Origin: an uncultured Clostridia bacterium
Lineage (GTDB): Bacteria; Bacillota; Clostridia; TANB77; CAG-508
Assembly: GCA_948857205.1 (NCBI GenBank)
Contig: CAQPRV010000128.1
Location: forward strand, 1 to 6,691
Direction: 5' to 3'
Length of the DNA: 6,691 bases
The translations under genes were made by a program, and so were the position numbers. Shown here in pieces: positions 1 through 5,431 of this stretch. Each line of letters begins with the position of its first letter. Position 1 is the stretch's first letter. A model generated the notes under the pieces. That model searched no databases. It was not told the origin of the DNA and saw nothing but the letters and a program-made list of their open reading frames with translations.

Positions 1-2
1 GT

Positions 3-86
3 GCCACACTAACCCAAGCACTTACTCAAACAATAACAAATTTAACTGAACATAAAAAAACACAGTTAAGATTTGAATCTGGATAA
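3..86 (+). CDS. C-terminal end of an unidentified protein (partial, open at left edge)
   Basis: An open frame enters from the left edge and runs 27 codons to a TAA at 84-86. It reads as a plausible protein tail: a Thr/Gln-rich amphipathic stretch (ALTQTITNLTEHKK) followed by TQLRFESG. The other two forward frames hit stops at once or are less protein-like. The ending loosely recalls the beta-strand tail of large serine recombinases, but 27 residues are too few to assign a family. No function is claimed. It could also be a chance open frame. Confidence 0.35.
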   Translation, partial: ATLTQALTQTITNLTEHKKTQLRFESG

Positions 87-172
87 ATTATATAATAAAA
101 ATAAAATAAATCAATAGAAATCTCAAAAAAAGGTATTTTTTTGGGGTAAGGGGAATTCTGCCTATAACATGG

Positions 173-275
173 AAATAATTACCATATTTAATTAAATATA
201 TTAAAAAATCTTAATGTAAGAAGAAATTTAGATAGAAATATAAAAATTTAATCTTTATTTCTGTGGTAATTACTT
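173..275. repeat. Imperfect inverted repeat, arms about 80 bases apart
   Basis: TAATTACCA at 176-184 is the exact reverse complement of TGGTAATTA at 264-272, and pairing extends weakly on both sides. The roughly 80 bases between are AT-rich and non-coding. This could be a degenerate terminal inverted repeat, a recombinase site or chance in AT-rich DNA. Confidence 0.3.
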
Positions 276-458
276 TAGTCTATAATTTTTAAAATATGCT
301 ATACAATAGCTGGACATTAAGCAGTACGAAGTCTTGAATATAGCTATTTTGCTGAACTTGTAGGTTCTTATGATTTGGTTTACGCCTCCATATCAGTACG
401 ATTTAAGGTCGATTTTATAACGTATCATAGATTATCACGAATTGATACAAAGTGATAT

Positions 459-495
459 AAATACACTCTCACAAGGGAGTGTATTTTCATTTCTT
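459..495 (+). terminator. Rho-independent terminator (+ strand)
   Basis: Arms AAATACACTC (459-468) and GAGTGTATTT (477-486) are perfectly complementary. They extend inward by a T-G and a C-G pair to close on an ACAA tetraloop (471-474). A T-rich tail follows at 483-495. This is a clear intrinsic terminator shape for + strand transcription, although no gene ends just upstream. The RNA it terminates is therefore either the frame ending at 86 or an unannotated transcript. Confidence 0.7.
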
Positions 496-533
496 AATCA
501 AGTACCTATTACAGATTATCATAATTTATTATA

Positions 534-578
534 AAATTTGCTATACAATTGTTATACATTGCTATAAGCAAATTTTTT
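534..578 (+). terminator. Hairpin with T-run, possible second terminator
   Basis: AAATTTGCT (534-542) pairs with AGCAAATTT (567-575). Pairing continues inward through ATA/TAT with one bulged A. A run of six T (573-578) overlaps the end of the stem. The 20-odd-base loop and low GC make it weaker than the hairpin at 459-486. It also contains one copy of the TGCTATACAAT repeat. Confidence 0.4.
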
Positions 579-589
579 AGTATAAATAA

Positions 590-634
590 AAAACACTAAG
601 TAATAAGTTATTATATTTCTTTAGTGTTTTATTA
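590..634. terminator. Bidirectional terminator-like hairpin
   Basis: AAAACACTAA (590-599) and TTAGTGTTTT (621-630) form a perfect 10-bp stem. The interior contains a smaller palindrome (TAATA/TATTA around 601-613). T-rich tails lie on both sides, and the better one reads on the - strand (complement of 580-593). It could end - strand transcripts coming from the prepilin/FGE gene through the transposase remnant, as well as + strand RNA. Confidence 0.5.
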
Positions 635-853
635 CTCTTTATTTAGATTTTTTGGTAGCATACTTCGTAAATTAAATTTATTACTTTAATTAGTTATAAA
701 AATATGCAAAATTTTGTTTTGTTCGCTTGTATTATTGTAAATAATGTAGTATAGTAGTTAAAGATAGAAATGGGACGAGCAATGTGTGTTGCCACTTTAC
801 TATATATCTAATGCTATGAGAGAGTGAGGTGGTGTTTATGGGATTTATATTAT

Positions 854-1099
854 TTTTAATATATACTCCCATCCTTTTTATTTGCATGTCATTATTATTG
901 GTTCACACGTATATAAGGCATCTCCTGATATTATTATTGGTAGCTTTGGGTATTCTTTTTTTATTCTTTTTGCCATTCTGTAAAATGCTCTTATCTCGCA
1001 ATCTTGCTTCTCTACATTTTCATTCTCATTTTCAACAAATTCACTATCTATACTTATTACAATATCTCCTACTACTAACTTTGCCTCTAACACATAAAA
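854..1099 (-). pseudogene. DDE transposase remnant (internal fragment)
   Basis: Read on the - strand from 1099, the frame gives FYVLEAKLVVGDIVIS, then a segment ending EFVENENENVEKQDCE, then LPIIISGDALYTCEP. This is the middle of a DDE-type transposase family common in Clostridia (IS4/ISNCY-like, from memory). GDALY carries one of the catalytic aspartates. A TAA at 878-880 interrupts the frame, but the similarity continues beyond it in the same frame as KGWEYILK (854-877), as expected for CKxxGWxYIL in intact members. The N-terminal third, the remaining catalytic acidic residue, the rest of the protein and any terminal repeats are missing, so this is a decayed fragment. It starts directly after the stop codon of the 1100-2911 gene with no spacer, which marks a recombination junction. 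The GTG at 1091-1093 has no convincing ribosome site. Confidence 0.75.
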
Positions 1100-2911
1100 T
1101 TAATAAATTGAAAACCTAAAACCCACATTATATAAAGCATAATCAAGAGAAACAGAATTATAAGAACTAATAGAATTATATGAATCTAAATAGCTACCAC
1201 CTCTAGTACAAACCTTAGAATTTGTATCAATACACTGACATAAGGTAAATTCTTCTACATTTCCAGCAAAATCAAAAATATTCAAAATACAATTTTTATC
1301 GCTTGAACCTGTAGTAAATAAAATAGGTGAATTACTAGTTTTTTCAAAGGAATTATTTATATTTTCATAATTCAAACCATTATCCTCTGAAAACTTGGCA
1401 TTATTTACAATAAAGGAAGAAGCTTTATAGTTTCCAAAACTTGATGAGTCTTCAATTAATTGGCTATTTGTCTTATTAGAGTTATCTTCTATAAATTTGC
1501 AAACCAAATTCCATTGAATTCCAAATAATAAACTACTATTACAATGTTCTGGTTTAATTTTTTGAACTAAATTTTGTGCTTGAGCACAGGTAAGGTTATT
1601 ATAAACATACATATCTTTTTGACTTGTAACTGATTTATTAACAATACTAACTTCATGTGAAGTTGTACCTATTTCAAATTGACTAATCCAAAAACCACCA
1701 TTATTATAAATGCTTTTAAGCATTGTATTTCTCAAACTTATATATTCATCAAAACTTAAACCACATCCATTAGTTAAACTTTTTTGATAGGAAGTTAGAT
1801 TTTCAGTATCTTCTGTTACAACAATATCTCCATCTTTGGCATACCATTTATCTAAATAGTTTTCCTTGTTATATTCTTTTGAATATTCCTTTAATATATT
1901 ATAAATACCACTATAATCTGTATCTATGGTTACCTTATTTCCATTATTACCAGTTATATAATTCTCATCACCATAGATATTTTTAGGAACTGGTATCCAT
2001 ACATAAGTATTAAATTGATCATCTTGTATAACAAGTCCATCTGAAATTAAATTTTTTCCGTTTGTTTTACAAACTTTAAAACCTTGTGGTATAGTAGCTA
2101 TATTTCCTTCTTTATCTTTATATTGAGCTTGTATATCATATTTTTCAGACCAATCATTTTGTATTGTTAAATAAATAACAGTGTTATCTTCTTCCTCAAT
2201 ACTTTTATAATATCCTCTATATAAATTTACACTTTTTATAAATTCTTCTGGATTTTCTACATTAATTTCTGATGGAATTGTGGTTATATCTTTATTTTCA
2301 ACTATCCATTTATATTTTTTTTCTATTGAATCTTTTATAATAATTCCATTTTCTTTTGTACCTTCCACATATTTATATCCTTCAGGTATTTTTATATTTT
2401 CTACATATCTTAAATCTACACTTTTAATATCTTTCTCTGTATAGTTTGTGTAATATTTTGTATCTTTTACATAGATTCCTTTTACATAAAAAATATTATG
2501 ACTGTTTTCATTTATTATATAAAGATCATTTAGATTATCTATTTGATTTGAATCCTGATCGAGTTTTTCATAATCTTCACCATAGGTCAAAGTTAAATTA
2601 TCTATTGCTGATAAATCTATTATATAAAAATTCCCATTATCTATTTCTTCACTTATAATTCCAGAAGCTTTTATTTCATCAAGCTTTGTATATCGAATTT
2701 TTGCAGGTATTTTTCCATATTGAGCATAATAAATAGAAATTTTATCTGTCAATTCTTCGATATCCTTCTGCATATTTCTTAATTTTTCTATACCTAAGTT
2801 ATCCTGTACATTATAAATAATTATGTTAGTTACGATTAACAAAATTACTACTGTTATTGTTAATGTAACTAAAGTAATACCATTATTTGATTTTATTACC
2901 TTGTTTGTCAT
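1100..2911 (-). CDS. Prepilin-like N-terminus fused to a degenerate FGE/SUMF1-fold protein
   Basis: This is a 603-residue protein. Residues 9-33 look like a type IV prepilin leader: a short basic start, then NNG|ITLVTLT and a hydrophobic helix, with likely cleavage after Gly11. The usual Glu at mature position 5 is Thr16. Residues 60-70 (IYYAQYGKIPA) resemble the pseudopilin helix-loop. Two related modules follow, IPEGYKYVEGTKENG (175-189) and IPQGFKV...YVWIPVP (274-309). The C-terminal part has FGE-sulfatase family marks: GGFWISQFEIG (405-415), SSLLFGIQWNLVCKF (459-473), FDFAGNVEEFT (546-556), RGGSY (570-574) and the terminal GFRF (597-600). The cysteine pair that binds copper in true FGE, just after RGGS(W/Y), is absent, so catalysis is unlikely. 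It is probably a secreted or surface protein using the fold for binding. The ATG at 2909-2911 has a good AAAGGAG site. It lies 40 bases after spoIVFB and may be co-transcribed. Function unknown. Confidence 0.8.
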   Translation of the reverse strand: MTNKVIKSNNGITLVTLTITVVILLIVTNIIIYNVQDNLGIEKLRNMQKDIEELTDKISIYYAQYGKIPAKIRYTKLDEIKASGIISEEIDNGNFYIIDLSAIDNLTLTYGEDYEKLDQDSNQIDNLNDLYIINENSHNIFYVKGIYVKDTKYYTNYTEKDIKSVDLRYVENIKIPEGYKYVEGTKENGIIIKDSIEKKYKWIVENKDITTIPSEINVENPEEFIKSVNLYRGYYKSIEEEDNTVIYLTIQNDWSEKYDIQAQYKDKEGNIATIPQGFKVCKTNGKNLISDGLVIQDDQFNTYVWIPVPKNIYGDENYITGNNGNKVTIDTDYSGIYNILKEYSKEYNKENYLDKWYAKDGDIVVTEDTENLTSYQKSLTNGCGLSFDEYISLRNTMLKSIYNNGGFWISQFEIGTTSHEVSIVNKSVTSQKDMYVYNNLTCAQAQNLVQKIKPEHCNSSLLFGIQWNLVCKFIEDNSNKTNSQLIEDSSSFGNYKASSFIVNNAKFSEDNGLNYENINNSFEKTSNSPILFTTGSSDKNCILNIFDFAGNVEEFTLCQCIDTNSKVCTRGGSYLDSYNSISSYNSVSLDYALYNVGFRFSIY

Positions 2912-2951
2912 TTGAATTCTCCTTTATCTTTCGTATAGTGTACTATTTATT

Positions 2952-3611
2952 TTAGTTATTTTCAATAGTTTTATCTATTAATTCATAGATTTTGCTTCGT
3001 CTTCTATAAATTAAATCTTGTTTTATATATAAACACCATAAAAATAATATTATTAAAAATAAAGCAAAATTTTGTGTAGTATAAACTAATATACTACTAA
3101 TTAAGGTAAGCAGAATAACTGTAATAAAAGATATATTATTAATATATCTTTCAGATTTCTTTTTTCCATATATAATATGTAAAATACTTTTTAGTATTCT
3201 TCCACCATCTAGAGGGTACATAGGTAATAAGTTAAACAAAATAAGTAAAATATTTGAATATACTAATACTGGTAGTGCAAAACTTGTTGACCTAAAATTT
3301 AAAAGTATTAATATAATTATTAAATTAGTTAATGGACCAGCTAAGGCAACAAATATTTTCTTAAATTCAATAATATTTCCAGAATTTATTTTTTTGTTGT
3401 AGTCTTCTAAGTTTAATTTAAAAGAGATACTTAAACCATATGGCATAATCTCTATTTTTTCAGGTTTCATTTTCAATATCAACCCAGCTAATAAATGTCC
3501 TAATTCATGTATTATAGCTAATAACATAATAGTAGCATAGGTTTCTATTTGTCTTGTTATGAAAAACAACAAGATAAATAGAAAAATTTTAAAATCAACT
3601 CTAAATTTCAT
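2952..3611 (-). CDS. spoIVFB: SpoIVFB-type intramembrane metalloprotease (M50, site-2 protease family)
   Basis: The product is 219 residues from the ATG at 3611. In Bacillus, SpoIVFB sits in the mother-cell membrane around the forespore and cuts pro-sigma-K to activate late sporulation genes. Visible marks are HELGH at residues 35-39 (zinc ligands His35 and His39, catalytic Glu36) in the first membrane region, AGPLTN at 91-96, and NLLPMYPLDGGR at 127-138, whose Asp135 is the third zinc ligand. Several hydrophobic helices surround these, and a basic tail follows. It is shorter than the B. subtilis protein and lacks its CBS domain. A GTG nine bases upstream (3618-3620) is in frame, but the AAGGTG ribosome site overlaps it and is correctly spaced for the ATG, so the ATG was chosen. 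It lies downstream of the spoIVFA-like gene, whose repaired stop is ten bases away, as in the spoIVFAB operon. All catalytic residues are intact. Confidence 0.92.
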   Translation of the reverse strand: MKFRVDFKIFLFILLFFITRQIETYATIMLLAIIHELGHLLAGLILKMKPEKIEIMPYGLSISFKLNLEDYNKKINSGNIIEFKKIFVALAGPLTNLIIILILLNFRSTSFALPVLVYSNILLILFNLLPMYPLDGGRILKSILHIIYGKKKSERYINNISFITVILLTLISSILVYTTQNFALFLIILFLWCLYIKQDLIYRRRSKIYELIDKTIENN

Positions 3612-3617
3612 AATCTT

Positions 3618-3623
3618 CACCTT
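3618..3623 (-). promoter_or_regulatory. Ribosome binding site that decides the spoIVFB start
   Basis: AAGGTG on the - strand lies six bases before the ATG at 3609-3611 and covers the competing in-frame GTG at 3618-3620. It also overlaps the stop codon (3622-3624) of the repaired upstream frame, an arrangement typical of translational coupling. Confidence 0.65.
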
Positions 3624-3694
3624 ACAATTCTAAAATTTTTTGAGGATCAATAATTCTTTCAGATATTCTAATTTCAAAATGTAAATGAGGACCG
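3622..3694 (-). pseudogene. Out-of-frame 3' end of the spoIVFA-like M23 gene
   Basis: On the - strand, one base beyond the frame of the 3674-4543 gene, codons read GPHLHFEIRISERIIDPQKI and then LEL and TAA (3622-3624). GPHLHFE is the hallmark final zinc/catalytic HxH motif of M23 (LytM-type) peptidases and should follow GSTGNST directly. Removing one base, most likely the C on the - strand at 3694 (ACT-C-GGT-CCT), joins the two frames into a 306-residue protein ending ten bases before the spoIVFB start. This is therefore the displaced end of the same gene, through a real mutation or a sequencing/assembly error. Confidence 0.85.
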
Positions 3695-4543
3695 AGTTGA
3701 ATTTCCAGTTGACCCTACTTCTGCAATTTCTTGACCTTGTACAATTTTATCTCCTTGTTTTACATATAGATTATTACAATGTGCATATATTATGCTTACA
3801 TCTCCAACCTGAATTTTTAAATGTTTGCCATAATCTCCTTCTTCAGAAGCTAGTACTACTTCTCCTTCTGTGGATGCTTTAATTTTTGTCCCTAGATTTG
3901 CTGCAATATCTGTACCAGTATGATTTTTAGGGACTTTTCCTGTTGCATTTTCCCTTTGACCAAATTTAGAACTTATAATTCCTTCAATTGGCTTTATAAA
4001 AGTAGTAGTATTTTTTATATTAATTATATCTTGTTCTTCTTGAGTTAGATTTTTGTTTTCTTCTGTTTTATTATCTTGTACTGCAAGTGCAAAGTTTTCT
4101 GTATTATTTTGTTCTTTATTTTCTGAAGTAGTTGTTTCATCTGCACCTCCTATTGACTCTTCTGGTGGTGTGATTTCTTGTTGCTCATTATTAATGTTGT
4201 TATTATTACTATTGTTGTTGCTATTATTATTGTTAGCCCAGCTTTCTATTGAAGTTTTTATATTTTGGTAGATTTCTGCAAAGTTTGTATCATAAGATAA
4301 TAATTCTTTCGCTTTATTTGTAAAGTCTTCTGAAAATGGATATTTGTTATTTGTTATTACATAAAATATTAGGTAAATTGCTATACATATAATGATTTGT
4401 ATTACCATTTTTTTAAATAAAGTTACATCTTTTTTATCACTAATATTTACAGTAGCAACAGGTCTACTTGTACCTTGTTTTCTTCTTTCGTAGAGTTCTT
4501 CTGCTCTTCTTATTTTTTCTTCTACGCTAATTGTTCTTTCCAT
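3674..4543 (-). CDS. spoIVFA: SpoIVFA-like membrane protein with M23 (LytM) domain, frameshifted near its end
   Basis: As sequenced it is 289 residues, or 306 after repairing one base. In Bacillus, SpoIVFA holds and regulates SpoIVFB with BofA in the mother-cell membrane, and its outer LytM domain is a target of forespore signalling. The sequence shows a charged cytoplasmic N-terminus (ISVEEKIRRAEELYERRK), a membrane helix at about 46-64, a long polar linker with an Asn-rich tract (104-119) and Glu/Thr/Asn-rich sequence to about 180, then the M23 domain from 182. That domain has FGQR, HTGTD (His208, Asp212), IIYAH (His255) and GSTGNST (277-283). The final HLH lies in the next frame. Unlike the degenerate Bacillus domain, all M23 residues would be present once repaired, so peptidase activity or a SpoIIQ-type role cannot be excluded. 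The ATG at 4541-4543 has a good AGAGGTG site, and a sigma-E-like promoter lies upstream. Confidence 0.88.
   Translation of the reverse strand: MERTISVEEKIRRAEELYERRKQGTSRPVATVNISDKKDVTLFKKMVIQIIICIAIYLIFYVITNNKYPFSEDFTNKAKELLSYDTNFAEIYQNIKTSIESWANNNNSNNNSNNNNINNEQQEITPPEESIGGADETTTSENKEQNNTENFALAVQDNKTEENKNLTQEEQDIINIKNTTTFIKPIEGIISSKFGQRENATGKVPKNHTGTDIAANLGTKIKASTEGEVVLASEEGDYGKHLKIQVGDVSIIYAHCNNLYVKQGDKIVQGQEIAEVGSTGNSTRSSFTF
4187..4234 (-). repeat. Asn-codon low-complexity tract inside the spoIVFA-like gene
   Basis: Codons for residues 104-119 are almost all AAT/AAC, with two Ser and one Ile. They form a poly-Asn spacer just outside the membrane helix. Near-repetitive trinucleotides of this kind are prone to length change, so the linker length is likely to vary between strains. 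Confidence 0.7.
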
Positions 4544-4571
4544 AAAACACCTCTTCCTTAGTTTCTTTTTA

Positions 4572-4600
4572 ACTATATGTTGGTAAGAAGTGTTTTATGA
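4572..4600 (-). promoter_or_regulatory. Sigma-E-like promoter for the spoIVFA-spoIVFB operon
   Basis: On the - strand TCATA (4596-4600) is followed, after 16 bases, by CATATAGT (4572-4579). This fits the sigma-E pattern of an ATA-type -35 and a CATAnAnT -10. A start around 4564 would leave a short leader containing the ribosome site for 4543. The B. subtilis spoIVF operon is known to be sigma-E controlled, which supports the reading. In DNA this AT-rich a partial match can arise by chance. Confidence 0.5.
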
Positions 4601-4603
4601 TTA

Positions 4604-4653
4604 GGCAAAGAAATAAAAATAATAAACTAATATATTATTTTTATTTCTTTGCC
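4604..4653. terminator. Perfect 21-bp stem hairpin between genes
   Basis: Bases 4604-4624 and 4633-4653 are exact reverse complements, closed by an 8-base loop. The base of the stem is GGCAAAG/CTTTGCC and the rest is A/T. It starts 12 bases after the stop of the 4666-5007 gene and ends just before the sigma-E-like promoter of spoIVFA, so it most likely terminates the small gene. There is no classical T-run after the GC-rich base, so pausing would rely on the T-rich stem. It could also be a small mobile palindrome. Confidence 0.6.
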
Positions 4654-4665
4654 CAAAATAAATTA

Positions 4666-5007
4666 TTATTTAATTAAAAGCATTAGAGCCTGAATAAATA
4701 TTATAAAACTTGATAAACAAGCATATTTTTTTAATCTTTTATATTTTTTACTTAGTAAACTTTTATTTTCTTTCTTCTTATTATTTTCTATTATAGATAA
4801 ATAATTTTCAATTATCATTTCTGCTTCTTTTAATACATAGTCTTTGCTTTTTTGTGGTTTTTCTGAGGTCTGAGTTTTTTTATTATTCTCTATTCTTTGT
4901 AATTTTCTGGCATTTTTATTTGATTTTAATATTACAAAGGCTTCTTCAACTATATTTGAAGGTAAGTTTTTTAGAACTATAATGTTTTTTAAATTACTAT
5001 CTTTCAT
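4666..5007 (-). CDS. Small, probably tail-anchored protein of unknown function
   Basis: The product is 113 residues and no family is recognised with certainty. Residues 1-30 (NLKNIIVLKNLPSNIVEEAF) look like a compact folded N-terminus with a beta-strand then a helix. Residues 34-55 are a polar Lys/Gln/Asn linker. Residues 56-75 (DYVLKEAEMIIENYLSIIE) are an amphipathic helix. A very basic stretch (77-94) leads to one hydrophobic segment at the extreme C-terminus (YACLSSFIIFIQALMLLI, 94-111). That pattern suits a cytoplasmic protein held to the membrane by its tail. The ATG at 5005-5007 has an excellent AAGGAGG site (5013-5019). It stands alone between the divergent minDE and spoIVF units and has its own terminator-like hairpin. 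A weak sigma-F-like promoter upstream hints at sporulation expression. Lysine-rich codons and composition match its neighbours, so it looks native. Confidence 0.75.
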   Translation of the reverse strand: MKDSNLKNIIVLKNLPSNIVEEAFVILKSNKNARKLQRIENNKKTQTSEKPQKSKDYVLKEAEMIIENYLSIIENNKKKENKSLLSKKYKRLKKYACLSSFIIFIQALMLLIK

Positions 5008-5037
5008 ATGTGCCTCCTTAAAATATGTATTTATAAT

Positions 5038-5065
5038 AGTATTTCCAAAAATTTCTTATTTATAC
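5038..5065 (-). promoter_or_regulatory. Possible forespore (sigma-F type) promoter of the 4666-5007 gene
   Basis: On the - strand GTATA (5061-5065) is followed by GGAAATACT (5038-5046). These match the sigma-F pattern GYATA and GGnnAnAnT. The spacer is 14 bases, one or two shorter than usual. The position suits a leader of about 23 bases before the ATG. This is weak evidence in AT-rich DNA. Confidence 0.25.
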
Positions 5066-5115
5066 ACCTTATTAATTTACTGTTATAACAAAGGTATTAA
5101 TTATAAAATATTCAA

Positions 5116-5143
5116 ATAAATTTTTTTATTTAAAAAAATTTAT
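5116..5143. repeat. A/T-only hairpin in the minD upstream region
   Basis: Bases 5116-5127 are the exact reverse complement of 5132-5143, with a 4-base loop. It is made wholly of A and T with runs of seven T and seven A. It may have no function beyond base composition, or may be a weak terminator. Confidence 0.3.
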
Positions 5144-5201
5144 CATAATAATGTCAACTTAATTATAAAAACAATAGCACTAAAAACCAAAAAAAATTTA
5201 A

Positions 5202-5351
5202 TCAGAAACAAAACAAACAATGGTGGTATATAGACCATTATATCATAGAGATGATTCTATGTTATGGACTAGACCATTAAATATGTTTTTTGAAAAAATT
5301 GATATAGAAAGAAAAGACAATATTACAAAAAGTCGAAACTTGAAGCTATAA
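5202..5351 (+). pseudogene. DUF1653 domain remnant
   Basis: On the + strand the codons from 5202 read SETKQTMVVYRPLYHRDD and continue with SMLWTRPLNMFFEKIDIE to a TAA at 5349-5351. This matches the C-terminal two thirds of the small DUF1653 domain: HSET-x-VVYQALYG, then LWVRPLEMF-x-E-V (recalled family pattern). The N-terminal strand of the domain is missing, a stop (5199-5201) precedes the matching part in frame, and there is no ribosome site before the only ATG (5220). The 43-codon frame from that ATG would lack the start of the fold. It is best read as a truncated relic lying just before the minD promoter. The function of DUF1653 is not known to me. Confidence 0.65.
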
Positions 5352-5356
5352 ACAGA

Positions 5357-5385
5357 TTGACTTTTTAGCATTTTCGTTATATCAT
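5357..5385 (+). promoter_or_regulatory. Sigma-A promoter of minDE
   Basis: TTGACT (5357-5362) and TATCAT (5380-5385) each match the sigma-A consensus at five of six positions and are separated by the ideal 17 bases. Transcription would start near 5392, giving a leader of about 40 bases with the AAGGAGG site at 5419-5425 before the minD ATG. It begins six bases after the stop of the DUF1653 remnant. Confidence 0.75.
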
Positions 5386-5431
5386 ATAAATGTTAAAAAT
5401 AAGTGTTTTTTAGATCCTAAGGAGGAAAAAG

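Larger units (their letters stand above)
87..853. other. Long non-coding stretch rich in hairpins and short repeats
   Basis: No reading frame of convincing length or composition is visible on either strand. The stretch holds an imperfect inverted repeat (173-275), an 11-base direct repeat TGCTATACAAT (297-307 and 539-549), an 8-base direct repeat CAGTACGA (322-329 and 394-401) and three hairpins (459-486, 534-575, 590-630). Such a mix next to a transposase remnant suggests the edge of a mobile element or an uncharacterised RNA, but neither can be named from sequence alone. Confidence 0.5.
5008..5431. other. Divergent intergenic region between the small gene and minD
   Basis: About 420 bases hold the leader and possible promoter of the - strand gene, an A/T-only hairpin, the DUF1653 remnant and the sigma-A promoter and ribosome site of minD. 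No intact gene is visible, and minC, which often lies just before minD, is not here. Confidence 0.7.

Noticed and set aside
829..1119. Hydrophobic 96-residue + strand frame with a GAGGTG-like site before GTG/ATG, resembling a small membrane toxin
   Set aside because: The opposite strand over 854-1099 encodes recognisable transposase sequence, so the hydrophobic residues are the antisense of that frame.
1100..2911. Active formylglycine-generating enzyme for sulfatases
   Set aside because: The cysteine pair after RGGS(W/Y) is absent and no sulfatase gene is nearby.
2935..2946. Palindrome ATAGTGTACTAT between spoIVFB and the prepilin/FGE gene as an operator
   Set aside because: Five-base arms are too short to support a regulatory claim in such AT-rich DNA, and no promoter is evident beside it.
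3685..3697. Programmed ribosomal frameshift to rescue the HxH motif
   Set aside because: No slippery heptamer or strong downstream structure is visible at the shift point, and the family does not use one to my knowledge. A simple extra base explains it better.
4053..4271. + strand frame with a poly-Leu run
   Set aside because: It is the antisense of the Asn-rich linker of the spoIVFA-like gene; AAT/AAC repeats give Leu repeats on the other strand.
3674..4543. SpoIIQ rather than SpoIVFA identity for the M23 protein
   Set aside because: The direct upstream position to spoIVFB, the cytoplasmic charged N-terminus and a sigma-E-like promoter favour SpoIVFA, although a complete M23 site keeps this open.
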